Assembly: GCF_050410795.1 (NCBI RefSeq)
Contig: NZ_CP191258.1
Span: 4,960,001-5,024,000, forward strand
Length of the DNA stretch: 64,000 nt
From: Fontivita pretiosa
GTDB taxonomy: Bacteria; Planctomycetota; Phycisphaerae; Tepidisphaerales; Tepidisphaeraceae
Reading direction: 5' to 3'
The position numbers were made by a program, and so were the translations under genes. A model generated the notes under the pieces. That model was not told the DNA's origin. It was given only the letters and a program-made list of their open reading frames with translations, and ran no database searches. Below are positions 16,715 to 25,690 of this stretch, piece after piece (position 1 is the stretch's first letter; each line of letters starts with the position of its first letter).

Positions 16715-18682
16715 ATGGCCAGCGAATCGTCGCACAATCCGGACACTGGGGCGACCCGCGAGGCGATCGACGAGCAGGCTGCGCTGCGCGCGATTGTCGA
16801 GGGGACTGTCGCGGAAACGGGGCAGGACTTTTTTCGCGCGCTGGTGAAGAACCTTGCCGCGGCACTGGGGACATACGGGGCATGGGTCACGGAGTTCATC
16901 CCGGAGCAGCGAAAACTTCGCGGGCTGGCGTTTTACATGGGCGGGCAGTGGGTCGAGGGGTACGAGACGCTGATCGACGGCACGCCGTGCGAGATCGTTG
17001 TTACCGAGCGCCGCCTGGTTCACTACCCGGACAAGATCTTCGAGGTCTTCCCGCTGGACGATGACGTTCGATTGACGGGTGCGGTCAGTTACATGGGCGT
17101 GCCGCTGATGGATGCCCAGCAGCAGAAGGTCCTGGGGCACCTGGCGGTGCTGGACACCCGGCCGATGCCGCAGGAGCCGCGCGGTCTGGCAATCTTCCGG
17201 ATCTTCGCGGCGAGGGCGTCGGCGGAGGTTCGGCGGCTGTGCGCCGAGCAGGCGCTGCGCGATCGCGAGGAAAAGCTCTCTCGCCTGATCAACAGCGCGA
17301 TGGATGCGATCATCGACCTGGACGATGACGGTCGCATTGCTGTCGCGAACGCGGCGGCAGAACGCATCTTCCGCTGTCCGGTGAGCCAGCTCATCGGCAG
17401 GCCCATCGACCAGATCATGACCAACGCGGGCAGCCGAATGCTGGTGGAGCTGTCCTCGCAGATCGAGCGCGCCGGAGATGGGTGGGGCGCGCTGCACGTG
17501 CCGGGGTCGATTCAGGCGCGGCGATTCGATGGCGAGATCTTCGCCGCCGAGGCAACCATCTCGCGCTACGAGATGCATGGCCGGCCGTCGCGGATGATCA
17601 TCCTGCGGGACGTGGGCGAGCGTGTGGAGGCCGAGCGGCGCATCCGGTCGTTGAAGGCGCAGGCGCAGTATCTTGAAGAACAGATCCGTGACCTTGGCAA
17701 TTTCAATCAGATCCTTGGACGAAGCGGGGCGATTCGACAGGTGCTCAAGGACATCGAGCAGGTGGCGCGCACCGACGCAACCGTGCTGGTCATGGGCGAG
17801 ACGGGAACGGGCAAGGAGCTTGTCGCCCGCGCCATCCACGGTGGCAGCCAGCGGCGAGACAAGCCGCTGATCAAGGTGAACTGCGCCGCGATCCCGGCAG
17901 CGCTGATCGAAAGCGAGTTCTTCGGGCACGAAAAAGGCGCGTTCACCGGGGCCACGCAGCGCCGCGACGGGCGCTTTGCCCTGGCCGACGGGGGGACGCT
18001 GTTTCTCGACGAGATTGGCGAGCTGCCGCTGGACCTTCAGGCCAAGCTGTTGCGCGTGCTTCAGGAGGGGGAGTTCGAGCCGGTGGGAAGCTCGCAGACG
18101 CGGCGGGTGGACGTGCGGGTGATCGCGGCGACGAATCGCGACCTTTCGCGTGCGGCCAGCGACGGCGCGTTTCGCCAGGACCTGTTCTATCGGCTGAACG
18201 TCTTTCCGATCCGAATCCCGCCGTTGCGCGAGCGACCGGACGACATCGAGCCGCTGGCGCGCGATTTTGCCCAGCGATTCGCGCGGCGCATGGGACGCGC
18301 GGCGCCGCTGCTGAGCGAGCGATGCATCGGACGTCTGCGGGCATACTCCTGGCCGGGGAATGTGCGCGAGCTGGAAAACGTAATCGAGCGTGGTTTGATC
18401 ACGTCGGTGGACGGGTCGCTGAACCTGGATCGCGCGTTGCCCGAATCGACGGGAGTGGCGGCGGTCGCGGCGCCTTCGTCGCAACCGGCAACCGTGCCGC
18501 CGCAGGTGCGAACGGTTCAGGAGATGCAGCAGCTTGAACGGCAGAACATCCTGGCGGCGCTGGAACAAAGCAACTGGAGCATCGCCGGCGAGAGCGGTGC
18601 GGCGGCGAAGCTGGGGATCAACCCTTCCACGCTGCGTTCGCGAATGAAATCGCTGGGCATCAAAAGGGCCGGCACCACGTGA
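16715..18682 (+). CDS. Sigma-54-dependent transcriptional activator with GAF and PAS sensory domains
   Basis: A 655-residue enhancer-binding protein. Residues about 25-180 look like a GAF domain and about 185-310 like a PAS domain (SRLINSAMDAIIDLDDDGRI). The AAA+ module follows with Walker A GETGTGKE, the sigma-54 contact loop GAFTGA, Walker B GGTLFLDEIGEL and the VIAATNRDL sensor, then WPGNVRELENVIERG. A Fis-type helix-turn-helix closes the protein (AAAKLGINPSTLRSRMKSLGI). It would activate sigma-54 promoters in response to a small molecule or redox signal. The frame extends 37 codons upstream, but ATG 16715 has a GGAAGGA site. Unlike NtrC it lacks a receiver domain. Targets are unknown. Confidence 0.93.
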   Translation: MASESSHNPDTGATREAIDEQAALRAIVEGTVAETGQDFFRALVKNLAAALGTYGAWVTEFIPEQRKLRGLAFYMGGQWVEGYETLIDGTPCEIVVTERRLVHYPDKIFEVFPLDDDVRLTGAVSYMGVPLMDAQQQKVLGHLAVLDTRPMPQEPRGLAIFRIFAARASAEVRRLCAEQALRDREEKLSRLINSAMDAIIDLDDDGRIAVANAAAERIFRCPVSQLIGRPIDQIMTNAGSRMLVELSSQIERAGDGWGALHVPGSIQARRFDGEIFAAEATISRYEMHGRPSRMIILRDVGERVEAERRIRSLKAQAQYLEEQIRDLGNFNQILGRSGAIRQVLKDIEQVARTDATVLVMGETGTGKELVARAIHGGSQRRDKPLIKVNCAAIPAALIESEFFGHEKGAFTGATQRRDGRFALADGGTLFLDEIGELPLDLQAKLLRVLQEGEFEPVGSSQTRRVDVRVIAATNRDLSRAASDGAFRQDLFYRLNVFPIRIPPLRERPDDIEPLARDFAQRFARRMGRAAPLLSERCIGRLRAYSWPGNVRELENVIERGLITSVDGSLNLDRALPESTGVAAVAAPSSQPATVPPQVRTVQEMQQLERQNILAALEQSNWSIAGESGAAAKLGINPSTLRSRMKSLGIKRAGTT

Positions 18683-18829
18683 GCTGTGCAGCCACCAAAT
18701 GAGCCTCGATCCCAGCCCGCGCCAAAACAGCGGCTCGTGTGATGCGGCGGCGGGCAATGTGATCGAGTGATCTGATCGAATACGTGTCGCTTCGTCTTTG
18801 CGTCGCTGGCGATTACGATAGCGCAGCAC

Positions 18830-19666
18830 ATGAAGCTGGCGTTTTCCACCAATGCGTATACGCGGTTCGGCTTGTTCGAGGCACTGCGCGGCATCGCCGA
18901 GGCGGGATTTGAGGGTGTGGAGATCCTTGCGGATGTGCCGCACGCGTATCCGGGCACGGTTGATGCCGCATCGCTGCATCGGGAGCTGCAACGGCTGAAC
19001 CTGGCGGTCAGCAATGTCAACGCCAATTGCACCTTCGGCTACTGGAAAGACGCGCCGCCGGAGCCGTATTTTGAGCCGAGCCTCATCAGCCCGAATCCCA
19101 GGCACCGGCAGGACCGAATCGAGCTGATTCTCAAGACGCTTGAATTCGCCAGGGACATCGGGGCGTCGAACATCAGCATCACCAGCGGGCGCATGCTGGG
19201 CGGGATGCCGCCGGACGCCGCGGCCAGGCAGTTTGCCGAGTCGATCAAACCGATTCTCGATCGTGCCCAACAGCTCAACATCAAGGTGGGCATCGAATGC
19301 GAGCCGGGACTGTTTCTGGAGTATGTCGCAGAGCTGCACGAGTGGATCCGGAGGCTGGATCATCCGTGCTTCGGCGCGAACCTGGACATCGGGCACAGCC
19401 AGGTGATTGGCGAGTCGATACCGCAGGCCATCGAGCTGCTGGCCGGGCGCATCTGGAACCTTCACGTTGAAGACATCCCCGGTCGCAAGCACTATCACCT
19501 GATCCCCGGCGAGGGCACGCTCGATTGGCCGGGCGTCCGCGACGCGCTGCGGAGGATCGGGTATAATCGTTTCCTGACGGTGGAGCTTTACACGCACGTG
19601 GCCGATCCACAATCGGCGGCGGTAAAGAGCCGGCAGTTCCTGAGTCGATTGATCGGAACCGCATGA
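18830..19666 (+). CDS. Sugar phosphate isomerase/epimerase family TIM barrel
   Basis: A 278-residue protein of the xylose isomerase-like TIM barrel superfamily (AP_endonuc_2 fold). It starts MKLAFSTNAYTRFGLFEAL. Typical strand ends carry the probable metal ligands: GVEILAD, KVGIECEPG, GANLDIGHSQ, WNLHVEDI and FLTVELYTH. Substrate specificity in this family cannot be read from sequence. Its stop overlaps the start of the glutaredoxin gene by four bases (ATGA), so it heads a tight plus-strand cluster with glutaredoxin, DUF2064 transferase and response regulator. Confidence 0.9.
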   Translation: MKLAFSTNAYTRFGLFEALRGIAEAGFEGVEILADVPHAYPGTVDAASLHRELQRLNLAVSNVNANCTFGYWKDAPPEPYFEPSLISPNPRHRQDRIELILKTLEFARDIGASNISITSGRMLGGMPPDAAARQFAESIKPILDRAQQLNIKVGIECEPGLFLEYVAELHEWIRRLDHPCFGANLDIGHSQVIGESIPQAIELLAGRIWNLHVEDIPGRKHYHLIPGEGTLDWPGVRDALRRIGYNRFLTVELYTHVADPQSAAVKSRQFLSRLIGTA

Positions 19667-19899
19667 AGCGAGTGACGCTGTATACCAAACCGGGCTGCCA
19701 CCTTTGCGAGGCGGTGGAGCAGGTCATCGCGCGGGCGCGCAAGAAGCGGGACTTTGAGCTGGAAGTGCGCAACATTCTGGATGATCCGGAGGACTTTGCC
19801 AAATACCAGATCGAAGTGCCGGTGGTGCTGATCGATGGCCGGGAAGTGGCGCGCTACCGGTTGAGTCCGGCGGAACTGGAAGCGGCGCTGGCGCAGTAG
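19663..19899 (+). CDS. Glutaredoxin family protein (thioredoxin-like fold)
   Basis: A 78-residue protein, MKRVTLYTKPGCHLCEAVEQ..., with a CxxC redox site (Cys-His-Leu-Cys at residues 12-15), the cis-Pro segment VPVVLIDG and a C-terminal helix. It belongs to the DUF836-like glutaredoxin group. It probably reduces disulfides or carries electrons for a partner enzyme. It overlaps the isomerase gene by four bases and precedes the DUF2064 gene by 29 bases. Confidence 0.9.
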   Translation: MKRVTLYTKPGCHLCEAVEQVIARARKKRDFELEVRNILDDPEDFAKYQIEVPVVLIDGREVARYRLSPAELEAALAQ

Positions 19900-19928
19900 G
19901 ATCAGACCCCCTCATACGATCGGCGCGA

Positions 19929-20624
19929 ATGCTCGTGGTGATGACGAAACTGCCCGTCGCGGGGAAGGTCAAGACGCGGCTGATGCCGGCGCTGTCGGCC
20001 GAGCAGGCGGCGGGCGTGCATCGGGCGTTTGTGTGTCATGTGCTTGGTCGGCTGCATGGATTGTGCCCGGAGGCGGAACTGATCGTCAGTTTCGATCCGC
20101 CCGGCGCTTTGGCGGCGATGCGCGAGCTGCTGGGCGCGCGGATCGGACTGATGGCCCAGTCGGACGGCAACCTTGGCCAGCGCCTGGCCGATGCGTATCG
20201 GCGTCTGGGGTCGCGGCGTGCAGTGTTTCTCGGTGTTGACAGCCCCGACGTGCCGATCGAGTTCATCCGCCGCGCCATCGCGCTGGTGCATGACAATGAT
20301 GTGGTGACAGGTCCGTGCGCCGATGGAGGTTATTGGACGTTGGGGCTTGGCGAATCGGTGGATGCCGAATCGCTGCTGGTTCATGTAGAATGGTCCAGCG
20401 GTCGTGAGCAGGCACAAACGCTGGCACGGGCGCGGGAGCTTGGCTACCGCGTGGCGGTGGCGGATGCGTGGGACGACGTAGACCGCCCCGATGATCTTCG
20501 CCGCCTGGTGCAGCGATTGCGCAGTTCGCACAATGCCCAGGATGCACAGCTTCTGCGACAGTTGGAGCCGTTGTTGCCCGCCAGCCTCCTGCCGCCGCGA
20601 GCCCAGGCCGGAGTAGAACCATGA
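19929..20624 (+). CDS. TIGR04282/DUF2064 family glycosyltransferase-like protein
   Basis: A 231-residue GT-A-like nucleotidyl/glycosyltransferase. It opens MLVVMTKLPVAGKVKTRLMPAL, the family's Lys/Arg signature for nucleotide binding, followed by the metal-site region LGVDSPDVP and GPCADGGYWTLGL, then WDDVDRPDDLRRL. Family members are annotated in arsenosugar biosynthesis, but here no arsenic methyltransferase or radical SAM partner is adjacent, so that role is not supported. It overlaps the following response regulator by four bases (ATGA at 20621). Confidence 0.9.
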   Translation: MLVVMTKLPVAGKVKTRLMPALSAEQAAGVHRAFVCHVLGRLHGLCPEAELIVSFDPPGALAAMRELLGARIGLMAQSDGNLGQRLADAYRRLGSRRAVFLGVDSPDVPIEFIRRAIALVHDNDVVTGPCADGGYWTLGLGESVDAESLLVHVEWSSGREQAQTLARARELGYRVAVADAWDDVDRPDDLRRLVQRLRSSHNAQDAQLLRQLEPLLPASLLPPRAQAGVEP

Positions 20625-21112
20625 CCCCCCAGGACAATCCCGCGGCCAACCCGAACCACGAGTCGTTTCTCCCGCAGTCCACGGTGATGATCGTGGACGA
20701 CAACCCTCAGAACGTGGAGCTGCTCCAGGCGTTCCTGGAATCGCTGCCGGTGAAAATCATCACCGCCTCGGATGGAATCGAAGCGCTGGAGAAGGTGCAA
20801 CAACACAACCCGGACCTGATCCTGCTGGACATCATGATGCCGCGGATGAGCGGATTTCAGGTTTGCCGCAAGCTCAAGAGCGACCCCAGGACCCGCGACA
20901 TCCAGATTTTGATGGTCACGGCGCTGAACGAACTGGGGGACATCGAGCAGGCCAGCGAGTGCGGCACGGACGATTTCGTCAGCAAGCCGGTGAACAAGTT
21001 CGAGCTGCTGACGCGAGTGAAGAGCCTGTTGCGCGTCAGGCACCTCAAGAGCGAGCTGGAGCGGGCATTGACCTACCTGAACGAGATCGAGCACGACGAG
21101 GAAGTGCTTTGA
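20621..21112 (+). CDS. Response regulator (single receiver domain)
   Basis: A 163-residue CheY-like receiver. The acidic pocket is in TVMIVDDNPQN, the phospho-acceptor Asp in DLILLDIMMPRMSG, the Thr switch in MVTAL and the Lys in VSKPVNKFEL. A 25-residue helical tail (LLRVRHLKSELERALTYL) resembles the linker of PleD-type or histidine-kinase-fused receivers, but no output domain follows. It may signal by protein contact. Its cognate kinase is not in the window. Co-translation with the DUF2064 gene is likely from the ATGA overlap. Confidence 0.93.
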   Translation: MTPQDNPAANPNHESFLPQSTVMIVDDNPQNVELLQAFLESLPVKIITASDGIEALEKVQQHNPDLILLDIMMPRMSGFQVCRKLKSDPRTRDIQILMVTALNELGDIEQASECGTDDFVSKPVNKFELLTRVKSLLRVRHLKSELERALTYLNEIEHDEEVL

Positions 21113-21141
21113 GCAAAAGGATGAAGGCAGAAGGATGAAGC
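21113..21141. repeat. Purine-rich GGATGAAG-type spacer
   Basis: A run of near-repeats (AGGATGAAGGCAGAAGGATG and neighbours) fills the gap between the response regulator and the M16 peptidase gene and includes the latter's start region. Similar purine-rich arms, paired with an inverted pyrimidine arm, occur at 55690-55765 and 60170-60245. Confidence 0.5.
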
Positions 21142-24045
21142 ATGAAGGTGAATGTTGACGGTCGCGACGGTGCGCGTCGCGCATTCGCGTGCATCCTCTG
21201 CTTCTGGCTGTCTGCGCTGTGCTCGGTCATCGAGTGTAGCGCCCAGAGCGCCACGGCAGAGGCGACGACGCGTCCCGGCGACGGCGGCGCTGAATCCTAC
21301 CGGATCGTTTCAGCTCCCGACGAAGTCATTTCGGTGCTGGAAAACGGGCTGACGGTGATTGTGAAGCGGGTCAGCTCGCCGGTGACTTCGGTGCGCGTGT
21401 ATGTCAGGACCGGCGGGATCTACGAGGGCCGGTGGCTGGGCGGGGGCGTCAGCCACCTGCTGGAGCATCTGGTGGCCGGCGGCAGCAACGATCGCCGTGG
21501 AGAAGCGGAAAACCGCGACCTGCTCCAGGCGATCGGCAACAATTCCAATGCCTATACCACATATGATCACACCTGCTACTTCATCAACACGACCGCTGAG
21601 CATCTGGACAAGGCGCTGGATCTTGTCGCCGGCTGGGTGTTAGGCGCCAGAATCACTCCCGCGGAGTTTGCGCGCGAGCATCAGGTCGTGCAGCGCGAGT
21701 TGGAGATGAACCGCGGCCAGCCGGACAGCGTGATGTGGAAGCTGGTGCAGGCCAACCGCTATCACATAAGCCCCGCGCGCGTGCCGGTGATCGGATATCA
21801 GCAGGTTATCCAGCGGCTGTCCCGCGACGACGTTTACAACTATTACCGGCTGGCGTATCAGCCGAACAACATGGTGGTTTCGGTGGCGGGGGATCTGGAG
21901 CCGGCGGCGATGCTGTCGGCGGTGCAGGCACAGTTTGGCCAGGTGTCGGCAGGGCACGTGTTCGATCATGACATCCCCGCCGAGCCGGCGGTGTTGGCGC
22001 CGCGAACGGTCGTGGCGAGCTTCCCGGACCTGGGTCAGGCCAGGCTCGACCTGTCGTTTCCCACCATCCGGCTGGATCATCCGGACCTGTACGCGCTGGA
22101 TCTGCTGGCCACGATCCTGGGCACCGGCGAGAGCTCGATTCTGGTTCAGGAGCTGCGCGATCGGCGGAAGCTGGTGAGTGCGGTATCCGTCGGCAGCTAC
22201 ACACCCGGCTTTGTGGACGGAAGCTTCTCGATCTACGTTGAGACCGATGCACAGATGATCGAAGCGGTGAAATCCGCTGTGCTGGAGCAGCTTGAACGGC
22301 TCAAGGCCTCGCCGATCGAGCCGGATCGCATCAGCCGGGCCAAGGCGCAGGTGCGGATGCAGCGTGTGCGGGAGATGCAGAAGTCCGAGCAGATCGCCGC
22401 CGCGCTGGCGACGGATTGGATCAGCACCGGCGATCCGCACTTTCAGGATCGCTACGTGGAACGTATCCAGGCGGTGACGGCATCGCAGCTTCAGGAGGTG
22501 GCACGTCGCTATCTGGATGCGGGCCGGCTGCTGACCACGGCGCTGATCCCTGCCGAAGCGGCCGGCGCGCGGGGCCTGCCCGCGGCGGAAGAACTGCTGC
22601 GGCAGGCGGCCGGGACGACCCAGCCATCGGAGCGGGCGGCGAATGCATCTGACAAAATCACTCGTGTCGAACTGGACGGCGGGCTGATCCTGCTGCACAA
22701 GCGGTTCATGACCACACCCCTGGTGGAAGTGCAGATGTACGCGCTGGGCGGCCTGACGGTGGAAGACGCGCAGACCAACGGCCTGGGGAATCTGGCCATG
22801 CAGATGCTGCCGCGCGGCACCGAATCGCGAACCGCGGCGCAGATCGCGTCGTTCTTCGACTCGATCGGCAGCAGCATCAACACTGCCTGCAACAATAACA
22901 CCTGGAGCTGGCAGACCACCTGCCTGAGTCAGGATTTGCCGAAGGTGATGGAGGTCTTCGCCGACATCGTGAACAACCCGACGTTTCCGGAGTCGGAGCT
23001 GCCGGCGGTTAAACAACGGATCCTGGCGGATATTCAGAGCCAGGACGCCGACTGGTACCACCAGGCGATGCGCTTTTTCCGGCAGCAGTACTTCGGGCCG
23101 ATGAACTCGCCGTATCAGTTCCTGCCGGTGGGACGAGCCGAGGTCGTGCAATCCGCCACGCGACAGCAGTTGCAGCAGTGGTATCAGACGAGAATTCGCC
23201 CCAGCCGCAAGGTGCTGGCGATATTCGGGAACGTGGATCTGGAGACGGCCAGCGCGCTGGCGCGTGCGAATCTGGCGCGTGCGAGTGCGCCCGGGCCGGG
23301 TACGGTGCCCAAGCCGCCATCCGTGGCGAATCGCGCGGAACATGCCGCAGATTCCGCCCCAGAGCCTTCAGTGAATGTCACGAGAGTCGAGGTTCAGAAA
23401 ACCCAGCAGCCCATTGCCGGCATCATCATCGGCTTCAAGTCGGACCTTGTGATCGGCGAGCCGGCGTTTTTCGCGCTGACAGTCATCGACACGATCACCA
23501 GCGGTTACGGATATCCGACCGGATACCTTTTCGAGATCCTCCGCGGACGTGGGCTGGTGTACGACGTGCACGCGCTGAATTTCCCGGGGCGCGATGCGTC
23601 TTTGCCCGGCACGTTCTTCGTCGGGGCCGGCTGCGACCCGGACAAGGTCAATGACGTGATCGATCTGATCCTCCAGAACATTGCCCGCTGTCAGGGCACG
23701 CCGCAGGACATTCGCCCCGACTGGTTTGAACGATCCAGGCAGCTCATCAAGACCGGCGAGGCGATGGAGAATGAAACGCCGGCTCAGCAGGCACAGACCG
23801 CGGCTCTGGATGAACTGTACGGGCTGGGGTATGACTATCACGAGCGTTTCGCCGAGCGGATTGACGCCGTGAATATCGAGCAGGTTCGGCAGATCGCGCG
23901 GCAGCGGTTGAGCCAGTGCGTCATTACGGTCAGCACGCCCAAACCTGAGCTTGTGAAGCAATCGCCGGGCGTGCGGGTATACCGTGACTTTCCGCCCGTG
24001 GAGCTGGCGCCGCGAGAAACGGCCCATGATGCGGCTGATCGGTAA
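21142..24045 (+). CDS. M16 family zinc metallopeptidase, two fused domains, secreted
   Basis: A 967-residue insulinase-like peptidase. A hydrophobic signal segment (about residues 14-35, ending ECSAQS) directs export. The N-terminal M16 half contains the inverted zinc motif His-Leu-Leu-Glu-His at residues 105-109, and the third ligand is expected near VVQRELEMNRG. The C-terminal half (from about residue 510) repeats the fold without HxxEH and resembles the inactive beta-type subunit, so the gene fuses active and structural partners. It probably degrades peptides in the periplasm. The start lies within purine-rich repeat sequence, so the exact N-terminus is less sure; an ATG a few codons either way is possible. 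Confidence 0.93.
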   Translation: MKVNVDGRDGARRAFACILCFWLSALCSVIECSAQSATAEATTRPGDGGAESYRIVSAPDEVISVLENGLTVIVKRVSSPVTSVRVYVRTGGIYEGRWLGGGVSHLLEHLVAGGSNDRRGEAENRDLLQAIGNNSNAYTTYDHTCYFINTTAEHLDKALDLVAGWVLGARITPAEFAREHQVVQRELEMNRGQPDSVMWKLVQANRYHISPARVPVIGYQQVIQRLSRDDVYNYYRLAYQPNNMVVSVAGDLEPAAMLSAVQAQFGQVSAGHVFDHDIPAEPAVLAPRTVVASFPDLGQARLDLSFPTIRLDHPDLYALDLLATILGTGESSILVQELRDRRKLVSAVSVGSYTPGFVDGSFSIYVETDAQMIEAVKSAVLEQLERLKASPIEPDRISRAKAQVRMQRVREMQKSEQIAAALATDWISTGDPHFQDRYVERIQAVTASQLQEVARRYLDAGRLLTTALIPAEAAGARGLPAAEELLRQAAGTTQPSERAANASDKITRVELDGGLILLHKRFMTTPLVEVQMYALGGLTVEDAQTNGLGNLAMQMLPRGTESRTAAQIASFFDSIGSSINTACNNNTWSWQTTCLSQDLPKVMEVFADIVNNPTFPESELPAVKQRILADIQSQDADWYHQAMRFFRQQYFGPMNSPYQFLPVGRAEVVQSATRQQLQQWYQTRIRPSRKVLAIFGNVDLETASALARANLARASAPGPGTVPKPPSVANRAEHAADSAPEPSVNVTRVEVQKTQQPIAGIIIGFKSDLVIGEPAFFALTVIDTITSGYGYPTGYLFEILRGRGLVYDVHALNFPGRDASLPGTFFVGAGCDPDKVNDVIDLILQNIARCQGTPQDIRPDWFERSRQLIKTGEAMENETPAQQAQTAALDELYGLGYDYHERFAERIDAVNIEQVRQIARQRLSQCVITVSTPKPELVKQSPGVRVYRDFPPVELAPRETAHDAADR

Positions 24046-24104
24046 CGCCGGCGGCGACAGAGAGGTCTGTTTCACCGCATCGTCTGCCAGGGAGGCATCC
24101 GGCG

Positions 24105-24734
24105 ATGGCCATCTACGACAAGACACAGACAATCGATTCGTTCCTGGCGGCGACGGCGGCGAAGCAGCCGACCCCCGGCGGGGGCAGCGTCGCGGCACTG
24201 GCCGCCGCGCTGGCGGCTTCCATGGGCGAAATGGTCGTCAACTACAGCATCGGCAAGAAGGACCTGGCGGAACATCAGGATCAACTGGCCGAGGCCCTGA
24301 CGGAACTGTCCCGCGCCCGCCACATCCTGCTGGAATTGATGGTTGAGGATCAGGCGGCGTACGAGGCGCTTTCGGCGGCGCGAAAGCTGCCCCCGAACGA
24401 CCCCGATCGTGCCGCCACGTTCGACGCGGCGCTGCTGGCGTGCATCCGCGTGCCGCAGGCGGTCGGCGCCACCGCGGCGGCGGTGCTGGGGCTGTGCGAC
24501 CGGCTCGTCGAACGCGTCAATAAACATCTGCTGTCGGATCTGGCGGTATGCGCGGAACTGTCCATGGCCACGGTGCGGTGCGCCGCGTGCAACATCCGCG
24601 CCAACCTCCAGGATGTGGCCGACCCCAACGAACGCAGGAGCTTTGAGCAGGCCGCCATCAGGCAGATCGCCGACTGCGTCCTGCTGGTGCGCGATGTTGT
24701 TTCGCGCATCTGGGCCAGACAGGGGCAGGCATGA
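24105..24734 (+). CDS. Cyclodeaminase/cyclohydrolase family protein (FchA/FtcD-like)
   Basis: A 209-residue all-helical protein starting MAIYDKTQTIDSFLAA with the family signature TPGGGSVAALAAALAASMG at about residues 23-41. The family includes formimidotetrahydrofolate cyclodeaminase and methenyltetrahydrofolate cyclohydrolase, which process one-carbon folate intermediates. No glutamate formimidoyltransferase domain is fused and no histidine-degradation genes are near, so a cyclohydrolase role in folate metabolism is as likely as deamination. The stop overlaps the start of the next small gene by four bases. Confidence 0.9.
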   Translation: MAIYDKTQTIDSFLAATAAKQPTPGGGSVAALAAALAASMGEMVVNYSIGKKDLAEHQDQLAEALTELSRARHILLELMVEDQAAYEALSAARKLPPNDPDRAATFDAALLACIRVPQAVGATAAAVLGLCDRLVERVNKHLLSDLAVCAELSMATVRCAACNIRANLQDVADPNERRSFEQAAIRQIADCVLLVRDVVSRIWARQGQA

Positions 24735-24979
24735 TGCCCAGGGATCCGCGCGACTACAAGCTCGATCTGACTTTAATCGACGGCAATGACACAGCGGCCA
24801 GCTCGCGTCCATCCCGTCCGTTCCTGAGCGTTCACTTCGCGTGCTGTGGCGTGTATTGTCGGATCTACCGCAACGCCGCGGGAACCGCGTATGTCGGCCG
24901 ATGCCCACGTTGTGGCCGGTCCGTGCGGTTCCTGGTCGGGCAGGACGGAACCGATCAGCGCTTTTTCGTTGTGAAGTGA
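24731..24979 (+). CDS. Small Cys-rich protein, possible zinc ribbon
   Basis: An 82-residue protein of unknown function. Cysteines occur in ACCGVYC and, 17 residues on, in CPRCG, giving a likely four-Cys zinc ribbon. It begins ATGATG, overlapping the cyclodeaminase stop, so the two genes are probably translated together. I do not recognise a named family. Confidence 0.72.
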   Translation: MMPRDPRDYKLDLTLIDGNDTAASSRPSRPFLSVHFACCGVYCRIYRNAAGTAYVGRCPRCGRSVRFLVGQDGTDQRFFVVK

Positions 24980-25005
24980 CGGTAGGGATCGTGAAACGTG
25001 AAGAG

Positions 25006-25536
25006 ATGAAACATGAAGCGACAGCAGGCAGGCGCGGCGGCAGCGCGGGCTATGAGGTTGCGCGCCCGCAGGGCAAATGCTTTGTCACCGGCAACACCAT
25101 CGAGCCGGGCACGAAGTTCATGGCCGCCCTGCGCGAGACACCCGCGGGATTCGAGCGACTGGATATCTCGATGCAGGCCTGGCCCACGTTCGATCGAAGG
25201 GACGTGCTGGCGTTCTGGCAGACGGTGATGCCTTCGCCGCAGCAGACCAGCAAAAGGCTGTTTGTGGACGACCAGGTGCTGTGCGACTTATTCGAGCGCC
25301 TGGCCGGCGCAAGCGAGCCGGCCAAGCTGAATTTCCGCTTCGTGCTTGGGCTGATCCTCATGCGAAAGCGGATGATCATCTACGAGAGCTCGCGAGTGGA
25401 GAATGGAGTGGAGATCTGGACAGTGCGCTTCAAGGGCCGCGAGGATCAGCTTGACCTGGTGAACCCGCGGCTGAATGAGCAGCAGGTGATGGAGGTGAGC
25501 CAGCAGCTCGGCCAGATCCTGAACGAGGAACTCTGA
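25006..25536 (+). CDS. Conserved-looking hypothetical protein
   Basis: About 176 residues, soluble, with no membrane segment. An N-terminal part reads GYEVARPQGKCFVTGNTIEPG, which looks like a small treble-clef or zinc-ribbon-like beta segment but with only one Cys. A helical region and a C-terminal strand segment (WTVRFKGREDQLDL) follow. I do not recognise the family. A GTG at 24991 is an alternative start with AGGG four bases upstream. It lies 26 bases after the zinc-ribbon gene on the same strand and is likely part of the same transcript. Confidence 0.7.
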   Translation: MKHEATAGRRGGSAGYEVARPQGKCFVTGNTIEPGTKFMAALRETPAGFERLDISMQAWPTFDRRDVLAFWQTVMPSPQQTSKRLFVDDQVLCDLFERLAGASEPAKLNFRFVLGLILMRKRMIIYESSRVENGVEIWTVRFKGREDQLDLVNPRLNEQQVMEVSQQLGQILNEEL

Positions 25537-25544
25537 CTTCAGAC

Positions 25545-25690
25545 AAAGGCGGATGAACACGGATCGAGCGATATTGGAGAACCGGGCCTGCTGGCTTGAT
25601 GCGGAGGCTCGAACGTGCGTCAGACCCGCAGCAACCACTTTCTCTCTCGGTCTTCACCTTTGTTTATCGGTGCTCATCTGTGGTTACCTG
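25545..25690. repeat. Inverted pair of GATGAACACGGAT-type elements
   Basis: The left arm near 25551-25565 (GCGGATGAACACGGAT) and the right arm near 25664-25682 (ATCGGTGCTCATCTGTGGTT) are imperfect inverted copies of one short sequence. A third, single copy lies at about 54228-54246 at the end of rsfS. In this copy the arms and spacer overlap the first 45 or so codons of the following lipoprotein gene. Confidence 0.6.

Noticed and set aside
16550..19612. 1000-codon minus-strand frame opposite the sigma-54 activator and isomerase
   Set aside because: Both plus-strand genes have full motif sets; the antisense product is Arg/Gln/His-rich with no family.
18830..21112. Arsenosugar biosynthesis cluster
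   Set aside because: Only the TIGR04282-type gene is present; no arsenic methyltransferase or radical SAM enzyme accompanies it.
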